Of a stretch of 52,360 nucleotides of DNA, positions 41,748 to 51,684 are shown one piece after another. Position 1 is the stretch's first letter. Each line of letters starts with the position of its first letter. Origin of the DNA: an uncultured Bacteroidales bacterium (GTDB lineage Bacteria > Bacteroidota > Bacteroidia > Bacteroidales > UBA932); assembly GCA_944322925.1 (NCBI GenBank), contig CALUQM010000012.1, forward strand, positions 1 to 52,360. Direction: 5' to 3'. The position numbers and the translations under genes are program-made. Under the pieces are notes generated by a model. That model had not been told where the DNA came from and ran no database searches. It worked only from the letters and a program-made list of their open reading frames with translations.

Positions 41748-43349
41748 TTACCAGACGAAATCGAATTTGATGTCGCGCGGAATATTGTGGGCGTTGATAT
41801 TTGCGATATCTGCTGAAAGAGCCTCCGGAACAACAGCATATTCTGCCGAAAAAGTCCTTGCGAATTCAGCGTCGCCTGTAGCCTGGGTTTTGATGATCAG
41901 TCCGGCCCAGTCATCGATCGCTTTCAGGGCTTTTTCATAGTCGATATGGTACTGCCCGTCCTTGTTGCGTGAAAAGGCTCCGTTTTCTTTCATGAAGTTA
42001 TAGCACATCATGTTTGCCTTGCCGTGCGACGAAGCGGAGCCGAAACGTACGGAACGGACGAGACCTGCTATGAATGTCGTGATTGCGTCCTCTTTCGAGA
42101 TGAGAGGTATCTCTTTCATATCTATGAGCCTGCATACCATGAACAGACCGAGGATGTCTGCTTTGGCCTCTTCCCATGTGGTCTTTTCCGCTCCCATGGC
42201 ATCGTCTACCTTTCCTTTCCCGTTGACGGTCTCCTTCACGCCGAGTCCGTGCGCCACTTCATGGAAGGTCACGTTCCAGAAGAATGCTTCGGAGCGGAGA
42301 TGTTTCTGCTGGTCAGGTTCTATCAGAAGGCGGCCTATAGGAAGAAGTATCTTTCCGAATTTCGCATTCATGCTGTTGTGCAGCTGAAGGCGTCTTGCAC
42401 CTTTCAGGGCCTGCACCCTGTCATCATTCGGGAGGTTTATGGCTATGGTCTTGCTGCCGCAGTTGCAGTCTCCGGCGTAGTATATAGCATCATACACGTT
42501 GAGGTCGGAAGATGTCCCGGGGACGAAAGTCTTGTATTCGTCGGGGCAAGGAAGCATTTTCTGCAGTTCCGGGAGCATGGATACGTATTTCTCAAGTTCC
42601 TTGCTGCGCTTTTCGTCTTTGAGCAGGATGAAGCATTCGTAGGAAGTCTTGAGTTCATTGAGCTTGTCGTCATAGTTTTCGATCGGACCTATCACGATGT
42701 CGATTTTACTGTCCTTCATGTCCATCCATGCAAGGTCGCTTTCAAAATAGTCGTCGGTCCTGAAAGCTTCCACTCTTTTCAGCAGATAGTTTTTCAGCCC
42801 TTCGTTTTCCGTGATGGCGGCTGCTTCTTCAAGGTACCTGCATACCTTGTCTATCTCCTCCTTGTATTCATCCCTGTACCATACGCATTTGAGCCGGCCG
42901 TTTTCATCCCTTCTGATGACCGTGTACTGGCTTTCCTTGTCAGGGTCATCGAAGGCTTCCCACTCTGCTGCCGTCATGTCGGCAGGATAGTAGTTTGCCC
43001 CGAGAGGTTTTGCTCCATACTCCGGTATGAAAGATGCGTTGTCCTCGAGTCTGTCCCACGGGCCGTAGTTGATCATTGCGAAGTCTCTTGTGGCCTTGTC
43101 CTCGATTCCGTCCATGAGGGATTTGTCTCCGAATGTCTGTTTCCAGAACAGGTCATCCATGATTTTCCCTGCTTCCCTGAAAAGATTGAGCACCTGTTTG
43201 TCCTTGTCGGAAAGTTCATCCATGAGAGGAGACTTCACTTCAAAAATTGCATATTCATCGACTTTCGCCTGCATGTCGTTTTCCTGAGTATGCGAACAGG
43301 CAGCAGCCAGTACGGCTGCTGCCCCGATTATCGTAATGATTTTTTTCAT
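41748..43349 (-). CDS. M49-like (dipeptidyl-peptidase III-type) zinc peptidase lipoprotein with HEXXH
   Basis: A 533-residue lipoprotein (LAAACSHTQEN, Cys18). The zinc motif is H363-E-V-A-H367 (TFHEVAHGLGVKE), and a second motif EEAKAD (393-398) supplies the third ligand. This order, HEXX(G)H then EExxxE/D about 30 residues later, is that of peptidase family M49. Most M49 enzymes have the six-residue HEXXGH form; this one has five residues. RRLQLHNSMNAKFG and IINY-type segments also fit. It should cut dipeptides from peptides, in the periplasm or at the outer membrane. It follows tpiA by 20 bases and is probably co-transcribed with it. Confidence 0.75.
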   Translation of the reverse strand: MKKIITIIGAAAVLAAACSHTQENDMQAKVDEYAIFEVKSPLMDELSDKDKQVLNLFREAGKIMDDLFWKQTFGDKSLMDGIEDKATRDFAMINYGPWDRLEDNASFIPEYGAKPLGANYYPADMTAAEWEAFDDPDKESQYTVIRRDENGRLKCVWYRDEYKEEIDKVCRYLEEAAAITENEGLKNYLLKRVEAFRTDDYFESDLAWMDMKDSKIDIVIGPIENYDDKLNELKTSYECFILLKDEKRSKELEKYVSMLPELQKMLPCPDEYKTFVPGTSSDLNVYDAIYYAGDCNCGSKTIAINLPNDDRVQALKGARRLQLHNSMNAKFGKILLPIGRLLIEPDQQKHLRSEAFFWNVTFHEVAHGLGVKETVNGKGKVDDAMGAEKTTWEEAKADILGLFMVCRLIDMKEIPLISKEDAITTFIAGLVRSVRFGSASSHGKANMMCYNFMKENGAFSRNKDGQYHIDYEKALKAIDDWAGLIIKTQATGDAEFARTFSAEYAVVPEALSADIANINAHNIPRDIKFDFVW

Positions 43350-43369
43350 TATCCTTTCCTGTTGTCCTG

Positions 43370-44122
43370 TCAGAATGACAGAGCGATAGCTATGAAATCG
43401 TCTGCTTTAAGGGAAGCGCCTCCGATCAGTCCGCCGTCGATGTCCGGGCAGGCAAACAGTTCTTTTGCATTGGACGGCTTGCAGCTTCCGCCGTAAAGGA
43501 TGGTAATTTCGTCAGCAAGGTCGCCGAATTTTTCGGCAACGACTTTCCTTATGCAGGCATGGATTTCCTGAGCCTGTTCTGCAGTGGCAGTCTTGCCTGT
43601 ACCGATAGCCCATACAGGTTCGTATGCGATGATGACTTTCGCCATTTCTTCTGCGGAAAGGGTGTAGAGAACGTTCTTTACCTGAGCCGAAACTACATCG
43701 AAATGGCGTCCGGCTTCACGCTCGTCGAGGTTTTCACCTACGCAGAAGATAGGGGAGAGCCCGTTGGCAATGGCAAGTTTTACCTTTACGACAAGTTTTT
43801 CGTCTGTCTCGCCGTAATACTGCCTTCTTTCAGAGTGTCCGAGAATCGTATATCCGCAGCCTGCAGATACGAGCATGTCTGCTGCCACTTCCCCGGTGTA
43901 TGCACCTTTCTCCTTGTCGGCGCAGTTCTGTGCGGACAGTCCCACGCATGAGCCCTTGATGGCTTCAGCCACCGGTACGAGGTGCGTGAAAGGAGGGGCG
44001 ATAATGAGTTTTACGGAAGCTGGAACTTCCGATGATTTGGCTGCAACAGCTTTTGCAAGTTCAATTCCTTCTGCAACTGTAGTGTTCATTTTCCAGTTGC
44101 CGGCAACAATGTTCTTTCTCAT
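43370..44122 (-). CDS. tpiA: Triosephosphate isomerase
   Basis: A 250-residue TIM barrel of glycolysis. All signatures are present: NWKMNTT with catalytic Lys, [15 protein letters not shown] with catalytic His, [20 protein letters not shown] with catalytic Glu, [15 protein letters not shown] and [10 protein letters not shown]. The start codon is the ATG at 44122. It leads a two-gene unit with the M49-like peptidase. Confidence 0.98.
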   Translation of the reverse strand: MRKNIVAGNWKMNTTVAEGIELAKAVAAKSSEVPASVKLIIAPPFTHLVPVAEAIKGSCVGLSAQNCADKEKGAYTGEVAADMLVSAGCGYTILGHSERRQYYGETDEKLVVKVKLAIANGLSPIFCVGENLDEREAGRHFDVVSAQVKNVLYTLSAEEMAKVIIAYEPVWAIGTGKTATAEQAQEIHACIRKVVAEKFGDLADEITILYGGSCKPSNAKELFACPDIDGGLIGGASLKADDFIAIALSF

Positions 44123-44157
44123 AATTATTCTGGTTTTATCTGATTTTCGATTGCGCG

Positions 44158-44165
44158 CAAATTTA
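44158..44165 (-). promoter_or_regulatory. -7 element (TAAATTTG) upstream of tpiA
   Basis: TAAATTTG on the minus strand, 35 bases upstream of the start; no TTG at N19. Confidence 0.4.
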
Positions 44166-44180
44166 GCGAAAATTTTTCAA

Positions 44181-44603
44181 TTATCTCAGAATTTTGACTA
44201 TCACTCCTATCCGTCCCGACTGACTCCACAGCCAGATCTTGCCTGACCGGTCGTCATATTCGGTCACCTTGAAACTCAGACCGGATTTTTTGATAAGGTC
44301 GTTTTCAGTGGTATATATCAGGTCTGCCTTGACGGTGCTCCCGTTTTCCGGAAACGAGTTGCATTTGAGAATCACGTAATCCGCCATGTTGTCGTCCGTA
44401 ATCCAGAACTCTGCCCGGTCTTCGTTATAGCCCAGCTGGAACTTGTCGCTGTCGTATCTCAGGACGTAGTTTCCCTTTATGCAGAGCCCTATATCATGTT
44501 CAAGAGAGAATTCTTCCGACGAAAATCCCGGTGTACATGCCGGAAACAAGGCGGCGGCACATGCGGAAAGCAGCATGGTTGTCAGTACTGCGAGTTTTTT
44601 CAT
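44181..44603 (-). CDS. Small lipoprotein of unknown function
   Basis: About 140 residues with a lipoprotein signal (MKKLAVLTTMLLSACAAALF then PACTPG). The body is short beta-strand-like and polar (GLCIKGNYVLRYDSDKFQLG; AEFWITDDNMADYVILKCNS; GKIWLWSQSGRIGVIVKI). I do not recognise the family. An ATG at 44618 directly abuts the stop of the M6 protease gene (TAAATG) and would add five residues; the ATG at 44603 gives the better signal peptide. Either way it is translated from the protease transcript, so it may aid or inhibit that protease; this is a guess. Confidence 0.65.
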   Translation of the reverse strand: MKKLAVLTTMLLSACAAALFPACTPGFSSEEFSLEHDIGLCIKGNYVLRYDSDKFQLGYNEDRAEFWITDDNMADYVILKCNSFPENGSTVKADLIYTTENDLIKKSGLSFKVTEYDDRSGKIWLWSQSGRIGVIVKILR

Positions 44604-44618
44604 GATCTGCCCATTCAT

Positions 44619-46817
44619 TTATTTCAATACTATATTCTTCGTAACGACAGTCTTTGAACCGTCCTCATAGAATACCTCGGCCTTCATCTCTCCGGACGTT
44701 TTCGGGGTATAGTATCCGCTTCCGTCAACGGATATCTTTTCTCCGTCCATGTACCAGACGATATCTTCGGCTTCAGTCGCATTGTACAGTCTCAGCGGGA
44801 ATCTGCTCCCGGCAGGGAAGGTCCCGTCGCTGTTTTTCCCGACATTGTAAAGATAGATGAACGGATAGTTCTGCTCTCTGCCGGATTTGGTCATGAAATT
44901 GCACTCGGCGGCCTTGCCCTGTACACCGTCCTCTTCGAAATAGATTTCCGTGCGGTACGGAGTCTTGGGGGAGAGCCCTTCGAGGGTAACGGAATATTTG
45001 CCAGGTTCGTATGGTTCCGTCTCTATGGTTTCAGGAGTGCCGCCAGAACTTGCTTCCCAACACAGGTATCCTTTACCGGTGTATGCGAACGGGGCTTCCC
45101 ACGTGATTATGGCGGCATCCTGGAAGATTTCCGACTTGACGTTGACAGGGGTTTCCAGTCCTCCCTTGAATTCGTTGACAGTCAGTATGATGTTTTCTCC
45201 GTCCCGTTTTATTTCAGTAAGGGCGAGAGAGGAGCTGTTCCCGTTCCAGAATGTAAATGCAGGGTCTGTCATCGGCGTATAGGAATCCTGGTTTATGGAA
45301 TTGGTCCTGTACGGGAAGAATACCTGCGATACGTTGCGTGCCCCCGGCAATGCTTCTATAAGGTCGGCGCACTGATGTTCCGGATTGCAGTTCACTTCGT
45401 TGTAAAGCCATCTCTGCCGACCCGTCAGATCTTTCAGGTACAGTTCGGAATATCCGGCAGAGTTGAGCGACTTGTCGATGTGGTATATCAGAAGTCCGCT
45501 GCCTCCGATATAACGGTCCCATCCTTTCTCTGCCCTGCATTCGAACAGGAAATATTCGTCTTCCGTATCCGTATCCATCCTGTAGTATGTACCTCCATCC
45601 CCGACAGGTTCGAGGGTATGGGTGCCCGCAGTCAGAATGACGGGTTCGAAAACGTCTGTCTGGTCCCTGTCCACGGCATTGTAGTTGGGCGGGGTATGCC
45701 CCATGTTGTTGCTGTTGCCGTTGTCCATCAGGGAAAGGGAACCCCATAAGGCGTCTGAAGTGCCTCCGCTGAGTTCATAGTCCGTATCGTAGCAGTCCTG
45801 AAGGCCGAGAGTATGGCTGAATTCATGACAGAACGTCCCGATTCCGGCAAGCCTGAACCCTTCGTAGTCACGGCTCAGTTCCGATGTGCATGCGTACCTG
45901 TTTATTATTTTTCCGTCCAGGGAAAGATTCACGTTTGCACCGTCCTTGACATACCATGCGTGAGACCATATTCTGTCTTCGCCGGCCCCTTCAGCCTCGT
46001 CTCCTCCTGCGAAAAATATGAAAACATTGTCGACTTCACCGTCGGCGTCATCGTCGAATCTGGAAAAATCTATCTTGTCGTCGACAAGTCTGCAAGCTTC
46101 GGTGACCATTGCCACAGGATTCTTGTCGTCGCCGTTGCTGTTGTTCTCCCCGTAGTAGCTGCAGTTTTTCGAAAGGGTTACAATGTCGCTGACTTCGAAC
46201 GTAAAGGAAAAATGACCTTCGAACTGCTCATTGAAATAGTCGATAGCCGAGCCGTCAGCTCCGTTGTAGCTGTATCCCGGCTCTGTAAGCATGCGCACGA
46301 AAGATTCCCGCGTATTTTCTTCCTTGAACTTTATGTCCTGGAACTGGGCGAGAATCACGATTCCGTGTTTTTCAATTACATTCCCGCCGGATTTTGTCAT
46401 TACGCCTCCGGCGGCTTTGGTGCGGACCAGAAGATTCTCCTTTTCGTCCCCGGCTGCATTTTTTCTTTTGTCGGCAGCCAGTGACCTGAGAGTATTATAA
46501 GGTATGATGCGGCTCTGTGCCAGGATTTCCGCCGGCGCATCATGTCCTGCCCTGTATTCCGTCAATTCTTTCATGCCGTCGCTGCCGTAACCGGCGTAAT
46601 AATACCATCCGTCTTTTCCGAGTCCTATCGCACATCCGTCGGCGGTCGTCAGTATTTTCATGAATTCGTCGCCTTTCAGTTTCGCCGCCACCTCGGTCCC
46701 GTCCGGCTGAACCAGGGTGAATATTGTTTTCATTGCAGGTCTGGCAAGACTGTCAGGCACGCAGAGAACGATCGCGGATACGGTAACCGAGAGTATTTTC
46801 AGCAATGGATTTCTCAT
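44619..46817 (-). CDS. M6-family secreted metalloprotease
   Basis: A 732-residue exported protein (signal peptide ending near PDSLARPAM). A propeptide-like N-terminal part (30-150) is followed by the M6 catalytic domain with zinc motif H331-E-F-S-H-T-L-G-L-Q-D (family HEXXHxxGxxD) and DDDADGEVDNVFIFFAG before it. After the protease come a beta-rich part, a fibronectin-like domain (about 545-640; VNVKSEIFQDAAIITWEAPF) and a C-terminal strand-rich domain without a clear sorting signal. It is related to immune-inhibitor-A-type proteases. The start at 46817 (MRNPLLKILS) was chosen; the longer frame lies in the divergent promoter. Confidence 0.85.
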   Translation of the reverse strand: MRNPLLKILSVTVSAIVLCVPDSLARPAMKTIFTLVQPDGTEVAAKLKGDEFMKILTTADGCAIGLGKDGWYYYAGYGSDGMKELTEYRAGHDAPAEILAQSRIIPYNTLRSLAADKRKNAAGDEKENLLVRTKAAGGVMTKSGGNVIEKHGIVILAQFQDIKFKEENTRESFVRMLTEPGYSYNGADGSAIDYFNEQFEGHFSFTFEVSDIVTLSKNCSYYGENNSNGDDKNPVAMVTEACRLVDDKIDFSRFDDDADGEVDNVFIFFAGGDEAEGAGEDRIWSHAWYVKDGANVNLSLDGKIINRYACTSELSRDYEGFRLAGIGTFCHEFSHTLGLQDCYDTDYELSGGTSDALWGSLSLMDNGNSNNMGHTPPNYNAVDRDQTDVFEPVILTAGTHTLEPVGDGGTYYRMDTDTEDEYFLFECRAEKGWDRYIGGSGLLIYHIDKSLNSAGYSELYLKDLTGRQRWLYNEVNCNPEHQCADLIEALPGARNVSQVFFPYRTNSINQDSYTPMTDPAFTFWNGNSSSLALTEIKRDGENIILTVNEFKGGLETPVNVKSEIFQDAAIITWEAPFAYTGKGYLCWEASSGGTPETIETEPYEPGKYSVTLEGLSPKTPYRTEIYFEEDGVQGKAAECNFMTKSGREQNYPFIYLYNVGKNSDGTFPAGSRFPLRLYNATEAEDIVWYMDGEKISVDGSGYYTPKTSGEMKAEVFYEDGSKTVVTKNIVLK

Positions 46818-46832
46818 AACCGAATAAAATAT

Positions 46833-46840
46833 TATCTTTG
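46833..46840 (+). promoter_or_regulatory. -7 element (TATCTTTG) of the PCMD-protein gene
   Basis: TATCTTTG fits TAnnTTTG and lies 37 bases before the ATG at 46878. At N19 the triplet is TTC. It lies only 16 bases from the divergent M6 start. I found no TAnnTTTG for the M6 gene in this gap. Confidence 0.4.
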
Positions 46841-46877
46841 TCATCGAGACAACAGATTGCATATTTAGTCATTTTTT

Positions 46878-47852
46878 ATGAGACGGACAATATTTTTTTT
46901 CTTGACCGCTTTTCTGACGACTTGTTCGTCGTGCGTCCTTTCTGCCCAGGACAGGACGGTGGAATCCATCAATTCATACGGTGCCTTCGACCGCTGGTCG
47001 GCAAGGGAAGTCAAGGAATCCGGCATGATCGGCGGCAGGACCAACCAGCTTTTCGAGTTTTTCGGGAATTACGAAGTGACCCGTACCGACAAGCCGTTTA
47101 CGGCTCCGGAAGGTTATCTCTGGAGAACGAACAATGTCATGGCTGTAGTTGCTGGCGTGAAGAAGACCAACAATACGGTATATCCTGAAAAAAGAGGTGA
47201 CGGCTACTGTGCCAGGCTCGAGACTCATGTGGAGTCGATAAAGGTTTTGGGCATGATAAACATGGATGTGGTCTGCCAGGGTGCGTTATTCCTCGGTGAA
47301 CTCGACGAGCCGATACGCGATACGAAGTCTCCGATGACGAAAGTAGAGTACGGTCTCGAATTCGAAGGCCGGCCGTCGGCACTTGTCTTCGACTACAAGG
47401 CGGATGTCGGCCATGACATATACAGGGGTACCGGTTTTTCTTCTTTAAAGAAAATGGAAGGCAGGGATTATCCTCTCGTTTATATGGTGCTGCAGCACAG
47501 GTGGGAAGATGCCGACGGTTCCATCCATGCGCTGAGAGTCGGTTCGGCGATAGCCAGATTTACTGAAAACAGGACTTCATGGGTAGACGGCTACAGACTG
47601 GAAGTCCGTTACGGCGATATTTCCCGAGAGCCTTATTATGAGGACTATATGGGTCTCAAGACTGATCCGGAAACGGCATTTTACTGTAAGAACAGCGCCG
47701 GTGACAAAGTCATGGTCATGGAAGAAGGGTGGGCTGATGCCGATATGGAACCGAATTATCTTATTATCAATTTTCTCGCAAGTTCCGGACCCGCCTTTTA
47801 CGGGGGCGTCGGAAATATTCTATGGATAGACAACGTCAGGCTGGAGATGTAG
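46878..47852 (+). CDS. PCMD-domain protein (putative carbohydrate metabolism domain)
   Basis: A 324-residue exported protein (signal ending near VLSAQD). Residues ~40-324 resemble the PCMD domain of Bacteroidota (PF13201). W-R-T-N-N and ARLET stretches (YLWRTNNVMAVVAGVKKTNN; GYCARLETHVESIKVLGM), GALFLGEL and a final GGVGNILWIDNVRLEM are typical of its jelly-roll glycan-binding-like fold. The name is a family label; no reaction is known. It is single, divergent from the M6 protease. The gap after it (47853-47976) shows no clear terminator. Confidence 0.75.
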   Translation: MRRTIFFFLTAFLTTCSSCVLSAQDRTVESINSYGAFDRWSAREVKESGMIGGRTNQLFEFFGNYEVTRTDKPFTAPEGYLWRTNNVMAVVAGVKKTNNTVYPEKRGDGYCARLETHVESIKVLGMINMDVVCQGALFLGELDEPIRDTKSPMTKVEYGLEFEGRPSALVFDYKADVGHDIYRGTGFSSLKKMEGRDYPLVYMVLQHRWEDADGSIHALRVGSAIARFTENRTSWVDGYRLEVRYGDISREPYYEDYMGLKTDPETAFYCKNSAGDKVMVMEEGWADADMEPNYLIINFLASSGPAFYGGVGNILWIDNVRLEM

Positions 47853-47976
47853 ACAATAAAAGAAAAGACGCCTGACCCTGCTGCGGAATCCGACGTCTAA
47901 ACGTGTACTAAAACCTAAACCTGACTTATAGATGCAGGCAGGTGCTCCGATGTTGCAGACTGCCGTGAAAAATTTT

Positions 47977-48381
47977 TCAATCTTCGTCGGGCATGTCGAG
48001 ACTCAGGGCATCCCACAGCGAATCCATCTGTCTCCTTTCCTTTTTGGTAGGTCTGCCGCTTCCTCTGTCTCTTTTCAGGAAGAAAGTCTCTACCGGAGCC
48101 CTGAGCTTGTCGAGCTCTTCCTGTGGAGTGAGATTTTCCGCATATTCAGAGACCAGTTTGGCACCCTGGCGTTTGTCTATCGGAGATATGACACGGTACG
48201 TGTATGTCACTGCGCCTTTCCTTACAGTTATCACATCTCCCTGCCGGACTGTTCTCGAAGGCTTTATGTCTGCCCCGTTGATCCGTATCTTGCCTCCCTT
48301 GCAGGCATCGGTCGCATCGCTTCTGGTCTTGTAGACCCTTATCGACCACAGGTATTTGTCTATTCTGACTTCTTCTGCCAT
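47977..48381 (-). CDS. hslR: S4-domain RNA-binding protein, Hsp15-like
   Basis: A 134-residue basic protein. The N-terminal S4 domain (VRIDKYLWSIRVYKTRSDAT, then CKGGKIRINGADIKPSRTVR and QGDVITVRKG) matches heat-shock protein 15, which in E. coli binds stalled 50S subunits carrying nascent chains. A charged C-terminal tail (RDRGSGRPTKKERRQMD) is typical. The start at 48381 leaves 11 bases to the upstream stop; an ATG at 48402 would overlap it by ten. Probably co-transcribed with the cupin gene. Confidence 0.85.
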   Translation of the reverse strand: MAEEVRIDKYLWSIRVYKTRSDATDACKGGKIRINGADIKPSRTVRQGDVITVRKGAVTYTYRVISPIDKRQGAKLVSEYAENLTPQEELDKLRAPVETFFLKRDRGSGRPTKKERRQMDSLWDALSLDMPDED

Positions 48382-48392
48382 ATCCCGTTGTC

Positions 48393-49496
48393 TTAATTCC
48401 ATTTCATGTCGTGTCTTCCGGTGCTCTTTTTCAGGAATTCATCATCCTGCTCTCTCTCCTCGTCCTCAAGCCCCTCATAGTCTTCCCCTTCAAGGAACGG
48501 CTCAGTGTCAGGGTCGATGTAATTGTCCGTGTCATCCCTTTGTCCTGCTCCGGCTTCGAGAAGCACTGTATTCCTGTCCGCCGGTACGATGAAGTAGTCC
48601 TGTATTTCGGCTGGAACCAGTACGGCCTCACCTTTGCGCAGCTGATGGCTGACAGTTTTTTTCTTTCCGTTTTCTTCAGAAGGAATCTGGATGGATGCTT
48701 CTCCTGCGACACATACATATATCAGGAAACTTCCGGCTTCTTCATTCACCATGTGCAGGGGATCTTTCAGACATATTTTCGAAACATGGAATTCCGGACA
48801 TTCGGCAACGGCGGATACCGGGCCGTTCCCGTCCTGAAGATTGCCTGAAATAATTTTCGACACGGAGTTCCTGCGGTAATCTATGAAATCCATAGCTTCG
48901 GCAAGATGGTTTTCTGCGCTTTCACCTTCATCCCCGTCGAGAATGAAAGGCAGTTCCGACGATTCCTTGATTACTGCCACTTCAAGACCGTTTCCGGCGG
49001 AATGCACTGTGCCAGGTTCGATCAGAATGAAGTCTCCCTTTTTCGGGCGTATCTCATCGAGAATTTCCTTTACAGTACCTTCCGAGCAACGTTCATAGAG
49101 TTCGCTTGCCGATACATCCTTTCTGAAGCCGAGAAATATCCTTGCCTCCGGGGAGGCTTCCATGATATACCACAGTTCCTTTCCTCCGAGGATGTCATAT
49201 CTTTGTTCCGAAACGGTGTCGTCAGCATGTACATGTACTGGCAGTTCACCTTTGATGTCGAGGAATTTCACGAGTACCGGAAGCTGGCGTCCGTAATAGG
49301 AGTATACCGCATCTCCGACGACTCTTTCCATGTAGGTGTCCATGATGTCTCCTATGGAATTGTCCGCCAGCCATCCTTCCCTGACGACCGAATCCTCGAT
49401 GCCGAGATCCGCGATCGCTATCCTTTCATTGCCCCATTCATGTCTGATTTCAACCGGACTGAACTCCAGAGGATATAATTTCTTGGTCTTTTCCAT
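48393..49496 (-). CDS. Phosphomannose-isomerase-like cupin protein
   Basis: About 367 residues of the class I mannose-6-phosphate isomerase type. Metal-site motifs: LPVHVHADDTVSEQRYD (family QVHPDD), GKELWYIM (with the metal Glu) and EPGTVHSAGNGLEV. The N-terminal LYPLEFSPVEIRHEWGNE is typical of the Bacteroidota proteins. It would interconvert mannose-6-P and fructose-6-P, feeding GDP-mannose synthesis; the first metal Gln is His here, so activity is not certain. A strongly acidic C-terminal tail of ~45 residues (DDTDNYIDPDTEPFLEGEDY and onward) has no counterpart I know. The start at 49496 fits the promoter; the longer frame crosses it. Confidence 0.7.
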   Translation of the reverse strand: MEKTKKLYPLEFSPVEIRHEWGNERIAIADLGIEDSVVREGWLADNSIGDIMDTYMERVVGDAVYSYYGRQLPVLVKFLDIKGELPVHVHADDTVSEQRYDILGGKELWYIMEASPEARIFLGFRKDVSASELYERCSEGTVKEILDEIRPKKGDFILIEPGTVHSAGNGLEVAVIKESSELPFILDGDEGESAENHLAEAMDFIDYRRNSVSKIISGNLQDGNGPVSAVAECPEFHVSKICLKDPLHMVNEEAGSFLIYVCVAGEASIQIPSEENGKKKTVSHQLRKGEAVLVPAEIQDYFIVPADRNTVLLEAGAGQRDDTDNYIDPDTEPFLEGEDYEGLEDEEREQDDEFLKKSTGRHDMKWN

Positions 49497-49517
49497 ATCA
49501 TCTAAGTTGAATACCGA

Positions 49518-49547
49518 CAAAAATACGAAAAAATATACCACTGACAA
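49518..49547 (-). promoter_or_regulatory. Promoter of the cupin gene (TTG-N19-TATTTTTG)
   Basis: On the minus strand TTG (49547-49545) and TATTTTTG (49525-49518) are 19 bases apart, an exact consensus, 21 bases before the ATG at 49496. It is divergent from the groES control region that begins about 18 bases further on. Confidence 0.65.
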
Positions 49548-49564
49548 TTCTTCATGCGCCTTTG

Positions 49565-49603
49565 TGACAATTTGGCAGTCTGCGCTCTTGGCATTCCTTT
49601 TGT
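49565..49603 (+). promoter_or_regulatory. groES-groEL control region: imperfect palindrome and promoter-like elements
   Basis: TGACAATTTGGCA (49565-49577) is an imperfect palindrome (5 of 6 pairs). Downstream, TGGCA (49589-49593) and TTGT (49600-49603) have the exact spacing of a sigma-54 -24/-12 promoter, but the last base is T rather than C. As an alternative, TTG (49572-49574), N20 and TCCTTTTG (49595-49602) give a near-consensus primary-sigma promoter, in which case the palindrome would cover the -33 element like an operator. The transcript would start near 49610-49615, about 55 bases before groES. Confidence 0.4.
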
Positions 49604-49668
49604 CCAAAGGTCCGGCGAAAACGTCGCAAGACGTAGCGTGAACAATAAAATCTTAAAATTATAAAATT

Positions 49669-49935
49669 ATGATCAAACCATTGGCAGACAGAGTATTGGT
49701 AGAGCCTAAGGAGGCCGAGACCAAAACAGCGGCAGGACTGTATATTCCTGATACGGCAAAAGAAAAACCCCAGCAAGGAACCATTCTGGCGGCAGGTCCT
49801 GGAAAAAAGGATGAACCGATGGAGGTAAAGGTTGGCGACGTCGTTCTTTACGGCAAATATGCCGGAACGGAAATTACAGTCGATGGTAAAAATTATCTTA
49901 TAATGAAACAGTCGGATATTCTGGCTACACTTTAA
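49669..49935 (+). CDS. groS: Co-chaperonin GroES (Hsp10)
   Basis: An 88-residue protein: [57 protein letters not shown] and [13 protein letters not shown]. The mobile-loop segment (KTAAGLYIP) that docks on GroEL is intact. It forms the lid of the GroEL folding chamber. First gene of groES-groEL with a 23-base spacer. Confidence 0.98.
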   Translation: MIKPLADRVLVEPKEAETKTAAGLYIPDTAKEKPQQGTILAAGPGKKDEPMEVKVGDVVLYGKYAGTEITVDGKNYLIMKQSDILATL

Positions 49936-49946
49936 TTTATATATAG

Positions 49947-51587
<1,641 letters not shown>

Positions 51588-51618
51588 TGCCGGTCTGATG
51601 TCAGACTTGTTTTAGCTG

Positions 51619-51661
51619 AGAGGGTGAATTCAAAAGTGCATTTTGAGTCACCCTCTTTTTT
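51619..51661 (+). terminator. Intrinsic terminator of groES-groEL
   Basis: A 9-bp stem (AGAGGGTGA at 51619-51627 with TCACCCTCT at 51648-51656) with a further inner TCAAAA/TTTTGA pairing, directly followed by a T-run. It lies 32 bases after the groEL stop. Confidence 0.9.
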
Positions 51662-51684
51662 ATGGTATTTTTAGTTGGGAAATT

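Noticed and set aside
42024-43496. 490-codon open frame on the plus strand
   Set aside because: Antisense to the M49-like peptidase, whose zinc motifs and lipoprotein signal decide the strand.
47868-47900. AGACG/CGTCT inverted repeat after the PCMD gene as terminator
   Set aside because: The stem is 5 bp with a loop over 20 bases and there is no T-run.
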